This document shows, piece by piece, positions 43,045 to 52,043 of a stretch of 64,000 nt of DNA (position 1 is its first letter; each line of letters begins with the position of its first letter). Under the pieces are notes generated by a model. It was not told the DNA's origin. It was given only the letters and a program-made list of their open reading frames with translations, and searched no databases. Source of the DNA: Flammeovirgaceae bacterium (GTDB taxonomy: Bacteria > Bacteroidota > Bacteroidia > Cytophagales > Cyclobacteriaceae); the NCBI GenBank assembly GCA_020635915.1, contig JACJYU010000001.1, positions 992,001 through 1,056,000 of the forward strand. The letters run 5' to 3'. The position numbers and the translations under genes were made by a program.

Positions 43045-44299
43045 CCAACCAGTATTTTGAATTGTTGAACACCGCTTTGGCCTTCCCTACCACTTCTTTG
43101 CCCAACCACGGGGAGTTCCGGGACTTGGACAGGTTGGCTTCTTCCGTAAAAACCCATTTCTCCCTGGGATCAAATAAAGTAAGGTTGGCCGCTGCTCCCT
43201 TTTCAATACCGGGCAAGGGTAATTTCAAAAGTTGGCGTGGCGCGCTGGTCACCTTCGCCAACAGGTCATGAATGTCCACCTGTGTGGCCAGTTGTGCCAG
43301 CTGTGAGGCAAAGGTCTGCAGGTTGATCATGCCAAAGTCCGCGTGGTCAAACTCCAACATTTTGCTTTCCACATCCTGTGGCAGGTGGCCAGAGGCCAGC
43401 ACGTCAATGGTGCCATCCTTGAGCGCTGCCACCAGGGCGGCCAGGTTGGCCTTTTCCCTCAGGGGCGGGTTTACTTTGTAATGGGTGTCAAAATCTTCCA
43501 GCAACGAATCGTCAAGCAGGGCCTGGTAGGCCGCTATGTCACAGGTAAGGTTTAGTTTTTTCTTCTTTGCCGCCCGCACCAGGTCCAAGGCCTTCGCTGA
43601 CGACAGCCTGGCAAAATGCAGCCTTCCCCCTGCATAGCCCAGCAATTCCACATCTCGGCTTACGGCCAGCTCCTCGGCAATCTTCGGCATCCCTTTAAGC
43701 CCCAAAATGGTGCTGTTCTTCCCTTCGTTCATTTGGCCAAACATATTTAGCCAAATGTCCTCGGGATGGTTGATAAGTAGCCCGTCAAACTTTTGCAGGT
43801 ATTGCAGCGATTTCAACAGTATGTCCGTGTTCCATACCGGTTTCAACCCGTCACTGAAGGCAACCGCCCCCGAAGCATTCAAATCAATCATCTCGGTCAA
43901 CTCTTCCCCGGCATTTTTTAAAGTCACTGCGGCAATAGGGTAAACCTGCACCAACCGGGCATCATTTCCTTTGGTGATATAGTTCACCTCGTTTTTCCCT
44001 TGTACAGCAGGGACAGTGTTGGGGAGCATGGCCAATGCGGTAAAGCCGCCCGCAGCGGCCGCGTTGCAGGCACTCACGAGGTCCTCCTTGTGCTCCAGCC
44101 CGGGGTCACCAATAAAAGTGCCCAGGTCCATCCATCCCCCGGAAAGGAACATCCCCTCAGCTTCGACCACCTTGTCGGCAGGCACCTTTTTCGCGCCTAT
44201 ATCCACAATGCGCCCGTTTTGCACCAACACATTTTTCTTCTTCCGGTGATGGGGTGACCCGGGGTCGCTGATGGTCGCTGATTGTATGAGTATCTTCAT
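43037..44299 (-). CDS. dihydroorotase-like protein lacking metal-binding histidines
   Basis: 421 aa from the ATG at 44299 (an upstream in-frame extension overlaps nothing conserved). The sequence is dihydroorotase-like: MKILIQSATISDPGSP, a start of the barrel at GGWMDLGTFIGDPG, then EHKEDLVSACNAAAAGGFTALAMLPNT and VLASGHLPQ. Active enzymes have DLHVHFRDPG at the first site; here the two histidines are replaced by Gly60 and Phe62. It is therefore probably inactive alone, like the PyrC-prime/PyrX proteins that support aspartate transcarbamoylase, or has another role. A catalytic PyrC is expected elsewhere in the genome. Confidence 0.85.
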   Translation of the reverse strand: MKILIQSATISDPGSPHHRKKKNVLVQNGRIVDIGAKKVPADKVVEAEGMFLSGGWMDLGTFIGDPGLEHKEDLVSACNAAAAGGFTALAMLPNTVPAVQGKNEVNYITKGNDARLVQVYPIAAVTLKNAGEELTEMIDLNASGAVAFSDGLKPVWNTDILLKSLQYLQKFDGLLINHPEDIWLNMFGQMNEGKNSTILGLKGMPKIAEELAVSRDVELLGYAGGRLHFARLSSAKALDLVRAAKKKKLNLTCDIAAYQALLDDSLLEDFDTHYKVNPPLREKANLAALVAALKDGTIDVLASGHLPQDVESKMLEFDHADFGMINLQTFASQLAQLATQVDIHDLLAKVTSAPRQLLKLPLPGIEKGAAANLTLFDPREKWVFTEEANLSKSRNSPWLGKEVVGKAKAVFNNSKYWLDA

Positions 44300-44340
44300 G
44301 CGCAGACAAGTTCGGAAAGTATTTGAGGAGCCTGTTAAAA

Positions 44341-46326
44341 TTACTTTAAAAATCGTATGAACAAAACTTCCGCCAGCAGGAATAGCAATGCCAAAAGCAG
44401 CGCATATTTCCATAATGGCGTTCCCAAATATCTTTCTTTTATTTCGTTGCCAAAACTTTCGGGGCTGTTGCTTTGAAACATCGTGACATGGCCGCCCCCT
44501 CCAAACCGTTGCCTGATTTCATCAGGGCCATACTGGGCCAGGTCTGACTCCTTTTTCTCCAGGTTTACGGCCAATAGGCCCAGGGTATCTTTTTGGTATA
44601 GCACATTATAGAAGCCAGGATCGATGGAGAATTTCGGCATTTCAAGGAAAAAACGGTCGCCCACCCTGCGTTGCGATGGCACAATTTCACCGGGGCCCAC
44701 CAGGCGGATGGGGACCTCCCCATAAACACTGTCTGCCCGAAGGGTGATCAGGTCATGGCCCAGGGTATAATACAGGTCTTGTGCGGCCCGCCTGGAAGTG
44801 GCAGCTATGCGGTACATCACCGGCACAAACAAGGCATGGTTGTAGAAATTGGTATAATTGCGTTGTAAAGGGCTGGACATCACAAAAACTTTTCCGGCCT
44901 GCGACAGGAAAGGCTTGCCCGTCCTAAACCTGAGGATGGCCGAGCGGTCCATGCCCCAGTCCAACAAAGGGATGGCACCCGGCATTTCCATTGCAGAGGA
45001 TTGCCCTTCAAACACATTTTCGAAAAAGGGGTCCTTAAAATCCGGTTGGTCCAATTTTGTCATTTCCGCAGTGGGCGCCAGTGAAAGGTTGGGCAGGGGC
45101 GCCAATTGTTTGTAGGCGTTTAGGTTGGGGCGCTCGCCAGGAACAATAAGCAATGCCCCCAGGTTGTCCATGTCGGTGGCAATATTGGCCAGCAGGGGCG
45201 CATCAATATCGTCCAGGCCGTTCAGTACGATAAGGTCGGCCTGGGCAAGCGAACTATAATCCACATTGCCGGCCATATAGCTTTTGAAGCCAAACAATTG
45301 CCGGTTGCCAAAGACACGCGCCACAAAGTCATCCTCCTTATTGTCCTTTACCTCCACCACCTTGATGGTTTCGGTAAAATTGAGGGCAAAATAAAATTCG
45401 TTGTCAAAACTGATAGGAAAATCCGTAAAGGAGATTTTTGCTGCATTCAGCCCTCTCGTTCCGGTGGCCAGGTCAAAGCTTGTTTCGGCATAGCTGTTTG
45501 GCGCCAGGTCTACGGACACGGCACCCGTTTGGACCCCATTGACCACGAGCTTCACATTTAGCCCGTCTGTCCGCTTGGACCCCATGTTGCGCAACCCGAT
45601 GTTCACCGTGTTTTTTTCCCCTCCTATGGCAAATGGGTTTTCCAGGTAGACCGTGTCCACATATATGTTTGAGGCCTGGCCAAATGCCACGGGCACCAAA
45701 TGCCATTGGCTGGACGAGTCTGCCTGTATGCCCTCACCGGTGCCTGACGTGGATTTTTGAAAATCGGATATCCAAAAAATGTCCGCCCCTTCTTTTTCCG
45801 TCCCTATCCTTTTGTCCACCTCGTCCCATGTGCGTGACACCGCTGAAAGCCGTACCTGGGTCAACAAGTCCAGGATCTCCGTTTGGGTTTTAAACGCGTT
45901 GGAGAATGGCGCAAAATCGTTGGTCACCAACTTGTACCGGGTATCCGGGGGGAACAAGTCCACAATCTCCCTTACAAACCCAATACCGGCATCCAGGGCA
46001 CGGGCCTTCCCGCCCACCTGGGCAGACATGCTGTAGGAGTTGTCAAGGTAAATGACAATGTTGCGGGCCGCGCTGACTTGCTCTTTGGCAGGCAGGAACG
46101 GCTGGGCAAAGGCCATGACAAGAAAAAACACAAACAAAAGCCTTGAAGCCAGCACCAGGTATTGTTTCAACCTCCTTTTTTGGGTGGTCTCTTCTTTTAT
46201 TTGCCTCAGCAACCGGTTGTTGGAAAAAAAAACACGGGTGGTTTTCCTGAAGTTGAAAAGATGGACAATGATGGGGATGGAGAGGGCCGTGAGCGCCCAA
46301 AGAAACTGAGGGAAGGCAAAATTCAT
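44341..46326 (-). CDS. BatA-type von Willebrand factor A membrane protein
   Basis: 661 aa. The N-terminal double-helix BatA domain (FAFPQFLWALTALSIPIIVHLFNFRKTTRVFFSN, then a second helix at about 57-75) is followed by a von Willebrand A domain with the metal-site DNSYSMS (Asp95). The middle is periplasmic and a last membrane helix lies near 640-657. Bacteroidota aerotolerance (Bat) proteins of this type are linked to stress tolerance, but the role is unsettled. I use ATG 46326 rather than the TTG at 46335. No other bat genes are adjacent. Confidence 0.85.
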   Translation of the reverse strand: MNFAFPQFLWALTALSIPIIVHLFNFRKTTRVFFSNNRLLRQIKEETTQKRRLKQYLVLASRLLFVFFLVMAFAQPFLPAKEQVSAARNIVIYLDNSYSMSAQVGGKARALDAGIGFVREIVDLFPPDTRYKLVTNDFAPFSNAFKTQTEILDLLTQVRLSAVSRTWDEVDKRIGTEKEGADIFWISDFQKSTSGTGEGIQADSSSQWHLVPVAFGQASNIYVDTVYLENPFAIGGEKNTVNIGLRNMGSKRTDGLNVKLVVNGVQTGAVSVDLAPNSYAETSFDLATGTRGLNAAKISFTDFPISFDNEFYFALNFTETIKVVEVKDNKEDDFVARVFGNRQLFGFKSYMAGNVDYSSLAQADLIVLNGLDDIDAPLLANIATDMDNLGALLIVPGERPNLNAYKQLAPLPNLSLAPTAEMTKLDQPDFKDPFFENVFEGQSSAMEMPGAIPLLDWGMDRSAILRFRTGKPFLSQAGKVFVMSSPLQRNYTNFYNHALFVPVMYRIAATSRRAAQDLYYTLGHDLITLRADSVYGEVPIRLVGPGEIVPSQRRVGDRFFLEMPKFSIDPGFYNVLYQKDTLGLLAVNLEKKESDLAQYGPDEIRQRFGGGGHVTMFQSNSPESFGNEIKERYLGTPLWKYALLLALLFLLAEVLFIRFLK

Positions 46327-46407
46327 TGACGTCAAAAATAGATAAATTACCCATGATTAACGGTGAATTCAGCAACGGGTTCCCCGAAATATGGCGTGGC
46401 CAGGCCG

Positions 46408-48759
46408 CTATTCCTGGCGCAAGCTGTCCATCGGGTTGAGCCGTGCGGATTTGATGGCCTGGTAGCTTACCGTTGCCAATGCCATGGCAATGGCAATAAG
46501 CCCCGCCCACAGGAAGGCCTGGTATCCCATTTCCACATGATAGGCAAATTCGTTCAGCCATTGGTCGATGAAGTACCATGAAATGGATATGGAAATGACA
46601 AAGGCTATACAAACAAGAACAACAAACCCATAGGAGGCAGTGGAAAACAATTGCAGGATGGACGCACCCAATACCTTCCTTACCCCAAATTCCTTGGTGC
46701 GCTGTTCCATCGTATACGAGGCCAGCCCAAACAGCCCAAGGCATGAAATCACTATGGCCAGCCCTGAAAAATATTCGAACAGTTTTCCCGTGCGTTCCTC
46801 GGCACTGTACAATTTATCAAAGTCTTCATCCAGGAATGTATAGGAAAACTCCATCCCAGGGTTGAATTTTTCCCATACCTGCCGTATGGTGGCCAATGCT
46901 TCCCTGGGATCGCCCTGCCCCACCCGCACCATGGTGTACCTTAAGATGCCTGGCTTGAATGCGATGACCATGGCCAGGGGCTCGATCTTTTGATGGATGG
47001 ATTTAAAATGAAAATCCCGAACCACGCCTATCACGGTGTAGGGCTGGGGCGCACCTACCTCCAACTTTTGGCCTTTGGGGTTTTTAAACCCCATTACGCG
47101 TGCCGCCTCCTCATTGAGCACCACCCCCAGGGAATCCGAATGCCGTTCCCTTGAGAACGTACGCCCCAATTTCATTTCCATCCCCATGGTTTCCAGAAAA
47201 TCAAAATCGGTTATCAGCGTATGGATGAGGATGGTTTCTTCTTCGTTTTTCCCTTCCCAACCAATGCCCGAGGTGGAATTTTCCACATAAGCCGGATGTT
47301 GATTGGAGGCCGAAACATTGACGATGCCTGTTCGGGCCAATAATTCATTTTTAAATGACGGGTAGTCATCGCTGATCCTGGGTATTTTCACCACATTGTC
47401 CTTGGTGTAGCCCAGGTCGATTGACCGGATGAAGCCAATTTGGCCATATACCATGATGGTCCCCACGATCATTGCGGTGGAAATGCTAAATTGGACCACT
47501 TTCCTTAAAAAAGTGCCGCCAGGCTGGCTGGCCTGCCCTGGCCTCAATACACTGGCCGGCCGGAATGAGGACAAATAGAAAGCCGGATAGCTGCCCGCCA
47601 TCAAACCCGTGATTATGGAAAAACCAATCAAGTACAACAGCATGGGGTAGTTGGAAAGTAGATCAAACGAAAGGGATTTTCCCGACAACAGGTTGAACCG
47701 GGGAAGGAGCAAATCGACAATGAGGATGGCCAATGCCATGGCCATGAGGGAGGTAATTACCGATTCGCTAAGAAACTGGTAAACCAACTGTTGTCGGCTG
47801 GCACCAATGGATTTCCTCAACCCCACTTCCCTCGCCCTGCCCATGGACCGGGCGGTGGCCAGGTTCATAAAGTTGATGCAGGCGATTACCAGGATAAAGA
47901 CCGCCACCACCAAAAAAATGGTCACGTATTGCATGTTGCCCTTCCCACCCACATCAGCGGTAAAAAACACGCTGCCAAGGTGGATGTCGGTGAGCGGCTG
48001 CAGGTAGATTTCCGTAATCGACCCTTCCTTGTTTTTTTTGATTTGCCCTTTCACCTGTCTGTTCAAATCCTCCATGTTGGTCCCCGGCTTCACGAGCACA
48101 TACGTATACAGGGTGTTGTTGCCCCATTCTGTGGACGCCTCCGGGTTTCTGGCCAATACGCTTTCAAACGGCATTAAAAAATCAAATTTCAAATGTGAGT
48201 TCTCCGGAATGTTTTTGATCACACCGCTCACTCGTGCTTCCCGTCCATCGCCCACGGGCAACATTTTGCCAATAGGGTCTTCATGGGGAAAATATTTCTG
48301 GGCCATCGCTTCCGTTAAGACAATATTATCGGCCCCATCCAGGGCTTTGGATGCATTTCCGGCCATTACTTCAAATGAAAAAACCTTCAGGAACGAACCG
48401 TCAACATAAGCCCCCCTTTCCTCAAAGTGATGGCCATCCTTTCGTACTGAAATATGGCTAGCCCAGTATCGGGTGGCCAGTTCGATAGACGGGTATTCCC
48501 CTACAAGCGATGGCCCCAGCGGCACGGGCGTAACGGCCACGGGAAACACCGGCTGGCCTGCATAATACTGATTCTCGACTGCCCGGTATATCCGGCCGGA
48601 ATTTTCATGGAACCGGTCATAGCCAAGCTCATCGACCACATACAACATAATAAGGGCCACGCTGGCCAAGCCTACCGAGAGGCCAAACAGGTTGATCAGC
48701 GAAAAGAATTTCTGCCTTATGAATTTCCTGAAAGAAATGGTGAGATAGTTCTTGATCAT
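46408..48759 (-). CDS. MacB/FtsX-type ABC transporter permease
   Basis: 783 aa. MIKNYLTISFRKFIRQKFFSLINLFGLSVG opens the first membrane helix; a MacB periplasmic core domain (about 50-240) follows, then three helices with the FtsX pattern NLATARSMGRAREVGLRKSIGASRQQLVYQFLSES, a second periplasmic domain and a second FtsX block (TKEFGVRKVLGASILQLFS). This duplicated form is typical of Bacteroidota. The ATP-binding subunit is not in the window. It is transcribed from a predicted sigma-54 promoter and is divergent from a sigma-54 regulator, which implies induction by that two-component system. The start is ATG 48759. Confidence 0.93.
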   Translation of the reverse strand: MIKNYLTISFRKFIRQKFFSLINLFGLSVGLASVALIMLYVVDELGYDRFHENSGRIYRAVENQYYAGQPVFPVAVTPVPLGPSLVGEYPSIELATRYWASHISVRKDGHHFEERGAYVDGSFLKVFSFEVMAGNASKALDGADNIVLTEAMAQKYFPHEDPIGKMLPVGDGREARVSGVIKNIPENSHLKFDFLMPFESVLARNPEASTEWGNNTLYTYVLVKPGTNMEDLNRQVKGQIKKNKEGSITEIYLQPLTDIHLGSVFFTADVGGKGNMQYVTIFLVVAVFILVIACINFMNLATARSMGRAREVGLRKSIGASRQQLVYQFLSESVITSLMAMALAILIVDLLLPRFNLLSGKSLSFDLLSNYPMLLYLIGFSIITGLMAGSYPAFYLSSFRPASVLRPGQASQPGGTFLRKVVQFSISTAMIVGTIMVYGQIGFIRSIDLGYTKDNVVKIPRISDDYPSFKNELLARTGIVNVSASNQHPAYVENSTSGIGWEGKNEEETILIHTLITDFDFLETMGMEMKLGRTFSRERHSDSLGVVLNEEAARVMGFKNPKGQKLEVGAPQPYTVIGVVRDFHFKSIHQKIEPLAMVIAFKPGILRYTMVRVGQGDPREALATIRQVWEKFNPGMEFSYTFLDEDFDKLYSAEERTGKLFEYFSGLAIVISCLGLFGLASYTMEQRTKEFGVRKVLGASILQLFSTASYGFVVLVCIAFVISISISWYFIDQWLNEFAYHVEMGYQAFLWAGLIAIAMALATVSYQAIKSARLNPMDSLRQE

Positions 48760-48793
48760 ATCGGGGGGGTTCGGGCTATGGGCTTGTCCATTT

Positions 48794-48809
48794 TGCAATC
48801 AGGATGCCA
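48794..48809 (-). promoter_or_regulatory. sigma-54 promoter of the MacB-type permease gene
   Basis: On the minus strand the site reads TGGCATCCTGATTGCA, with GG and GC exactly ten bases apart, compared with consensus TGGCAC-N5-TTGCA (one mismatch). The predicted start is near 48783, giving a leader of about 24 bases to the ATG at 48759. The neighbouring regulator gene encodes a sigma-54 activator. Confidence 0.85.
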
Positions 48810-48892
48810 AACCGGACAGGGCAGGCACAAAGGCCAAAATGGGCGAAAACATCCGTGCCCTAATGTGAAGTGCCCAACCATGATGCATGGAA

Positions 48893-48908
48893 TGTCCACC
48901 AATGGACA
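48893..48908. promoter_or_regulatory. perfect dyad TGTCCA-N4-TGGACA, candidate activator-binding site
   Basis: The 16-bp dyad is centred about 117 bases upstream of the predicted sigma-54 start of the permease gene, the usual place for an enhancer site of an NtrC-type activator. It is also 40 bases before the regulator's own ATG. Related half sites lie at 48785-48790 (TGTCCA) and 48813-48818 (CGGACA). Confidence 0.65.
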
Positions 48909-48948
48909 GTTGGTATTGAAATCCTGCCGGCAGTTTCTACTTTTGGCC

Positions 48949-50322
48949 ATGGCCAAATCCAATGCCAAAATACTGATCGTGGATGATGACGAAATGGTGT
49001 TGCTTTCGATAAAGCTATTGTTGGAGCAGGACTACCACGAAATATTTACCCTAAACGACCCGAACCGGATCCCATCATTGGCCCGCCACACCAGTTTTGA
49101 CGTGGCCTTGCTGGACATGAATTTCAGGCAGGGGGACACCAGCAGCACGGAAGGCCTGTACTGGCTAAGGTATTTAATCAAAAACCATCCGGAGACCCAG
49201 GTGGTGCTCATGACCGCCTACGGTGAAATACAACTGGCAGTGGAGGCCATCAAGGAGGGCGCCATGGATTTTATAGTGAAACCCTGGGAAAACGGGAAAC
49301 TTCAAGCCACTATCGCCAATGCCGTTTCGCTCAGCACCGAAAAAAGGAAAGTGCAACAGCTCCGGTCAAGGCAAAAGACCATCACCGCTGCCATTGACAG
49401 CCAATACCCATCGGTCATTGGGGATTCCTCGGCCATGCAAAGGGTTATGCAAACGGTGGACAAAATAAGCAGCACGGACGCCAGCGTGTTGATACTGGGC
49501 GAAAACGGTACTGGAAAGGAGGTGATAGCCAGGGACATTCACCGCAAGTCTGCCCGGGCCGGTGAAGTGTTTATAAGCGTTGATTTGGGTTCCCTCAGCG
49601 AGCAGCTTTTTGAAAGCGAATTGTTTGGCCATAAAAAGGGCGCGTTTACCGATGCCAGGGACGACCGCATTGGGAGGATCGAGGCGGCCAGCGGGGGCAC
49701 CTTGTTTTTGGACGAAATAGGCAACCTCTCCCCTTCGCTGCAGGCCAAACTGTTAACCTTTTTGCAAAGCCGTCAAATAACAAGGGTGGGCACAAACCAT
49801 CCCATTGACGTGGACGTCAGGATTATCTGTGCCACCAATTGCAACCTCCAAAACCTGGTAAAAGAAAATAAATTCAGGGAAGATTTGCTCTACCGGATCA
49901 ATACCGTTGAGGTCACCCTGCCCCCATTGCGCGAACGGCCGGCCGATACCGTGTTGCTGGCCGACCATTACCTCCAATCTTTTGGCAAAAAATACCAAAA
50001 GAACATTGCCCCAATCGATAAGGCCGTGGAAGCGCACTTGCAGGGCCATGCCTGGCCGGGCAATGTACGCGAGCTGCAACACGCCATGGAAAGGGCCGTG
50101 ATCATGAATGAAAGCGGGAAGCTTTCCTTGCGCGATTTTCATTTCCTGGCGGGCGGCAATGCCGATGCAGCCCCTTTCGACAACTACAATTTGGGGAAAG
50201 TAGAGGCGTGGGCGATCAAAAAAGCCATCAAAAAGCATAGTGGCAACATCAGTCATGCCGCCAATGAACTGGGCCTGTCGAGGGGGGCATTGTACCGTAG
50301 AATGAAACGCTATGGCATTTAG
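48949..50322 (+). CDS. sigma-54-dependent response regulator (NtrC family)
   Basis: 457 aa. Receiver domain (5-122) with acidic pocket in VDDDE, phospho-acceptor Asp56, MTAYG and Lys111. AAA+ domain (about 155-380): Walker A GENGTGKE (184-191), the sigma-54 contact loop GAFTDA (231-236, where most have GAFTGA), Walker B TLFLDEIG (251-258). C-terminal Fis-type helix-turn-helix (GNISHAANELGLSRGALYRRMKRYGI). ATG 48949 is the natural start. The kinase gene overlaps its end by 11 bases. It likely activates the divergent permease gene. Confidence 0.95.
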   Translation: MAKSNAKILIVDDDEMVLLSIKLLLEQDYHEIFTLNDPNRIPSLARHTSFDVALLDMNFRQGDTSSTEGLYWLRYLIKNHPETQVVLMTAYGEIQLAVEAIKEGAMDFIVKPWENGKLQATIANAVSLSTEKRKVQQLRSRQKTITAAIDSQYPSVIGDSSAMQRVMQTVDKISSTDASVLILGENGTGKEVIARDIHRKSARAGEVFISVDLGSLSEQLFESELFGHKKGAFTDARDDRIGRIEAASGGTLFLDEIGNLSPSLQAKLLTFLQSRQITRVGTNHPIDVDVRIICATNCNLQNLVKENKFREDLLYRINTVEVTLPPLRERPADTVLLADHYLQSFGKKYQKNIAPIDKAVEAHLQGHAWPGNVRELQHAMERAVIMNESGKLSLRDFHFLAGGNADAAPFDNYNLGKVEAWAIKKAIKKHSGNISHAANELGLSRGALYRRMKRYGI

Positions 50323-51649
50323 GAATTTCCGGGCCAACATTGCCCTAAGGGTTTTGCTCTTTGTGGCCATTGCAGGGACCCTTGCCTACTGCCTCGTGGC
50401 CCAGCTATACCTTCGCAGCACCTATGTGGCCATTGCGCTCGCCATTGCCGTGGTGGAATTCATTCACTATGTGGAAAGGACAAACAGGGACTTCACTTCC
50501 TTTTTGTCATCCCTTTCGCAAAACGACTTTACCACCACCTATGCCGAAAAGGGAAAAGGAAAAACCTTTGACGACTTGTACACCATCTTCAACCAGATCA
50601 CCAACAAGTTTAGAGCCATTAGTGAAGACAAGGAAGCCCAGTTTATATTTCTCTCCCTATTGGTGGAACACGTGCGGGTGGGCATCCTTGGCATTAACGG
50701 TACAGGCCAAATCCATCTCATCAACCAAACCATGAGGGATTACCTGGCCAACACCACGGCAAAAGACCTGGCGGGCCTTTCGCATGAAGAAAAGGAGATT
50801 GCCGATGTGTTCCGCGGCATCAAGGTAGGTGAAAACCGTTTGGTCAAGAAAATGGTAAACGGAAAGATCGTGCCCTTGACCATACTGGCGGCCGAAATAC
50901 GAATACAAGGACAATACTATAAACTGATTTCTGCCCAGGACATACACCATGAACTGGAGGCCAATGAGCTGGAAGCCTGGCAAAAGCTCATCCGCGTATT
51001 GACCCATGAAATCATGAACTCCATTTCACCCATTATCTCATTGAGCGAAACCCTGCACCAAATGGTGAACCGCAAGGACAAAAGCCACGCCCTTGGTGCC
51101 AACGACATGGCCGTGGTGCAAAAAGGGCTGGAGGCAATTCGGTTGCGGGGCCATGGCCTTCAACATTTTGCCAATGCGTACCGAAGCATTACCCGGATAC
51201 CCCAACCGCAATTTCGAAAAGTACAGGTTGCCGGTATCATCGACCGGTTGGCCACCCTTTTCCGGGAAGAACTCGACCGGAAAGGGATTGGGCTGGAAAC
51301 ATCGTCAAAGAAGGTATCGCATGAACTGCTTGCCGACCCGGAACTGCTCGAGCAGGTGTTGATCAACTTAATAAGGAACGCCATTGATGCCTTGGCGGGG
51401 CGGCCTTTGCCGTGGATCAAAATCCTGGCAGAGGCCATGCCTTCCCAAACCACCGTCATTTATGTAAAAGACAACGGCCACGGCATTGATGCCGACAAAC
51501 TTGACAAGGTCTTTATCCCCTTTTTCACCACCAAGAAAACAGGCTCCGGGATTGGACTGGCCCTGTCCAAGCAGATAGTCCAGTTGCACGGGGGGCAAAT
51601 TTCCATTGCCTCCAATGCAAAAGGCACAACGGTGGAAGTAAGGCTATAA
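50312..51649 (+). CDS. sensor histidine kinase with PAS-like domain
   Basis: 445 aa. Two membrane helices (about 12-32 and 37-53) leave almost no periplasmic loop, so sensing is probably within the membrane or cytoplasm. A PAS-like region (about 110-215) precedes the dimerisation domain with phospho-acceptor His232 in RVLTHEIMNSISPI, and the ATPase domain has NLIRNAIDAL, VKDNGHGID and GSGIGLALSKQIVQLHGG. It overlaps the regulator gene by 11 bases and is its cognate kinase by position. Confidence 0.93.
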   Translation: MAFRNFRANIALRVLLFVAIAGTLAYCLVAQLYLRSTYVAIALAIAVVEFIHYVERTNRDFTSFLSSLSQNDFTTTYAEKGKGKTFDDLYTIFNQITNKFRAISEDKEAQFIFLSLLVEHVRVGILGINGTGQIHLINQTMRDYLANTTAKDLAGLSHEEKEIADVFRGIKVGENRLVKKMVNGKIVPLTILAAEIRIQGQYYKLISAQDIHHELEANELEAWQKLIRVLTHEIMNSISPIISLSETLHQMVNRKDKSHALGANDMAVVQKGLEAIRLRGHGLQHFANAYRSITRIPQPQFRKVQVAGIIDRLATLFREELDRKGIGLETSSKKVSHELLADPELLEQVLINLIRNAIDALAGRPLPWIKILAEAMPSQTTVIYVKDNGHGIDADKLDKVFIPFFTTKKTGSGIGLALSKQIVQLHGGQISIASNAKGTTVEVRL

Positions 51650-51682
51650 AAAAAGCCCGGCCCCTTACAGGCCAGGCCTTTC
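51648..51682 (-). terminator. terminator of ssb
   Basis: On the minus strand a GC-rich imperfect stem (GGCCTGGCC with GGCCGGGC) is followed by seven T (complement of the A run at 51648-51654). It ends ssb; the convergent kinase gene stops at the same point. Confidence 0.7.
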
Positions 51683-51701
51683 GCACACAACGCCCGTAGG
51701 G

Positions 51702-52043
51702 CTATGCCTGGCGCTTGCCGCCCAGCATCACGAGGTCGTTTACATTGATCTCGGTAAAGAATTTCTTCTCCCCTTTGTCCGTCTCATAAACGCGGTGCAC
51801 CAGCTTGCCTTCGATGGCCACCTCCTCGCCTTTTTTCAGGTATTTCCCCGCAACGTCCGCAAGCTTGCCCCAGATGACAACATTGTGCCATTGCGTGTCC
51901 TCGATCTTTTCCCCTTTTTGGTTTTTGTACGAATCGCTGGTGGCGATGGAGAAAGCCGCCTTCTTTTTGTCACCAAATTCTTTTACTTCAGGATCTTTTC
52001 CCAAACGACCGATTAACTGCACGCTGTTCCTTAAACTTTTCAT
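51702..52043 (-). CDS. ssb: single-stranded DNA-binding protein
   Basis: 113 aa. OB-fold pattern: NSVQLIGRLGKDPEVKEF, KAAFSIATSDSYKNQKGEKIEDTQWHNVVIWGKLADVAGKYLKKGEEVAIEGKLVHRVYETDKGEKKFFTEINVNDLVMLG. It lacks the long acidic C-terminal tail (DDDIPF-type) that recruits partner proteins in housekeeping SSB, so it may be a second, short SSB for special conditions, while the main gene lies elsewhere. Single gene with its own terminator. Confidence 0.92.
   Translation of the reverse strand: MKSLRNSVQLIGRLGKDPEVKEFGDKKKAAFSIATSDSYKNQKGEKIEDTQWHNVVIWGKLADVAGKYLKKGEEVAIEGKLVHRVYETDKGEKKFFTEINVNDLVMLGGKRQA

Noticed and set aside
48454..48948. N-terminal extension of the sigma-54 regulator by 165 codons
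   Set aside because: The extension overlaps the divergent permease gene and the sigma-54 promoter; the receiver domain begins naturally at ATG 48949.
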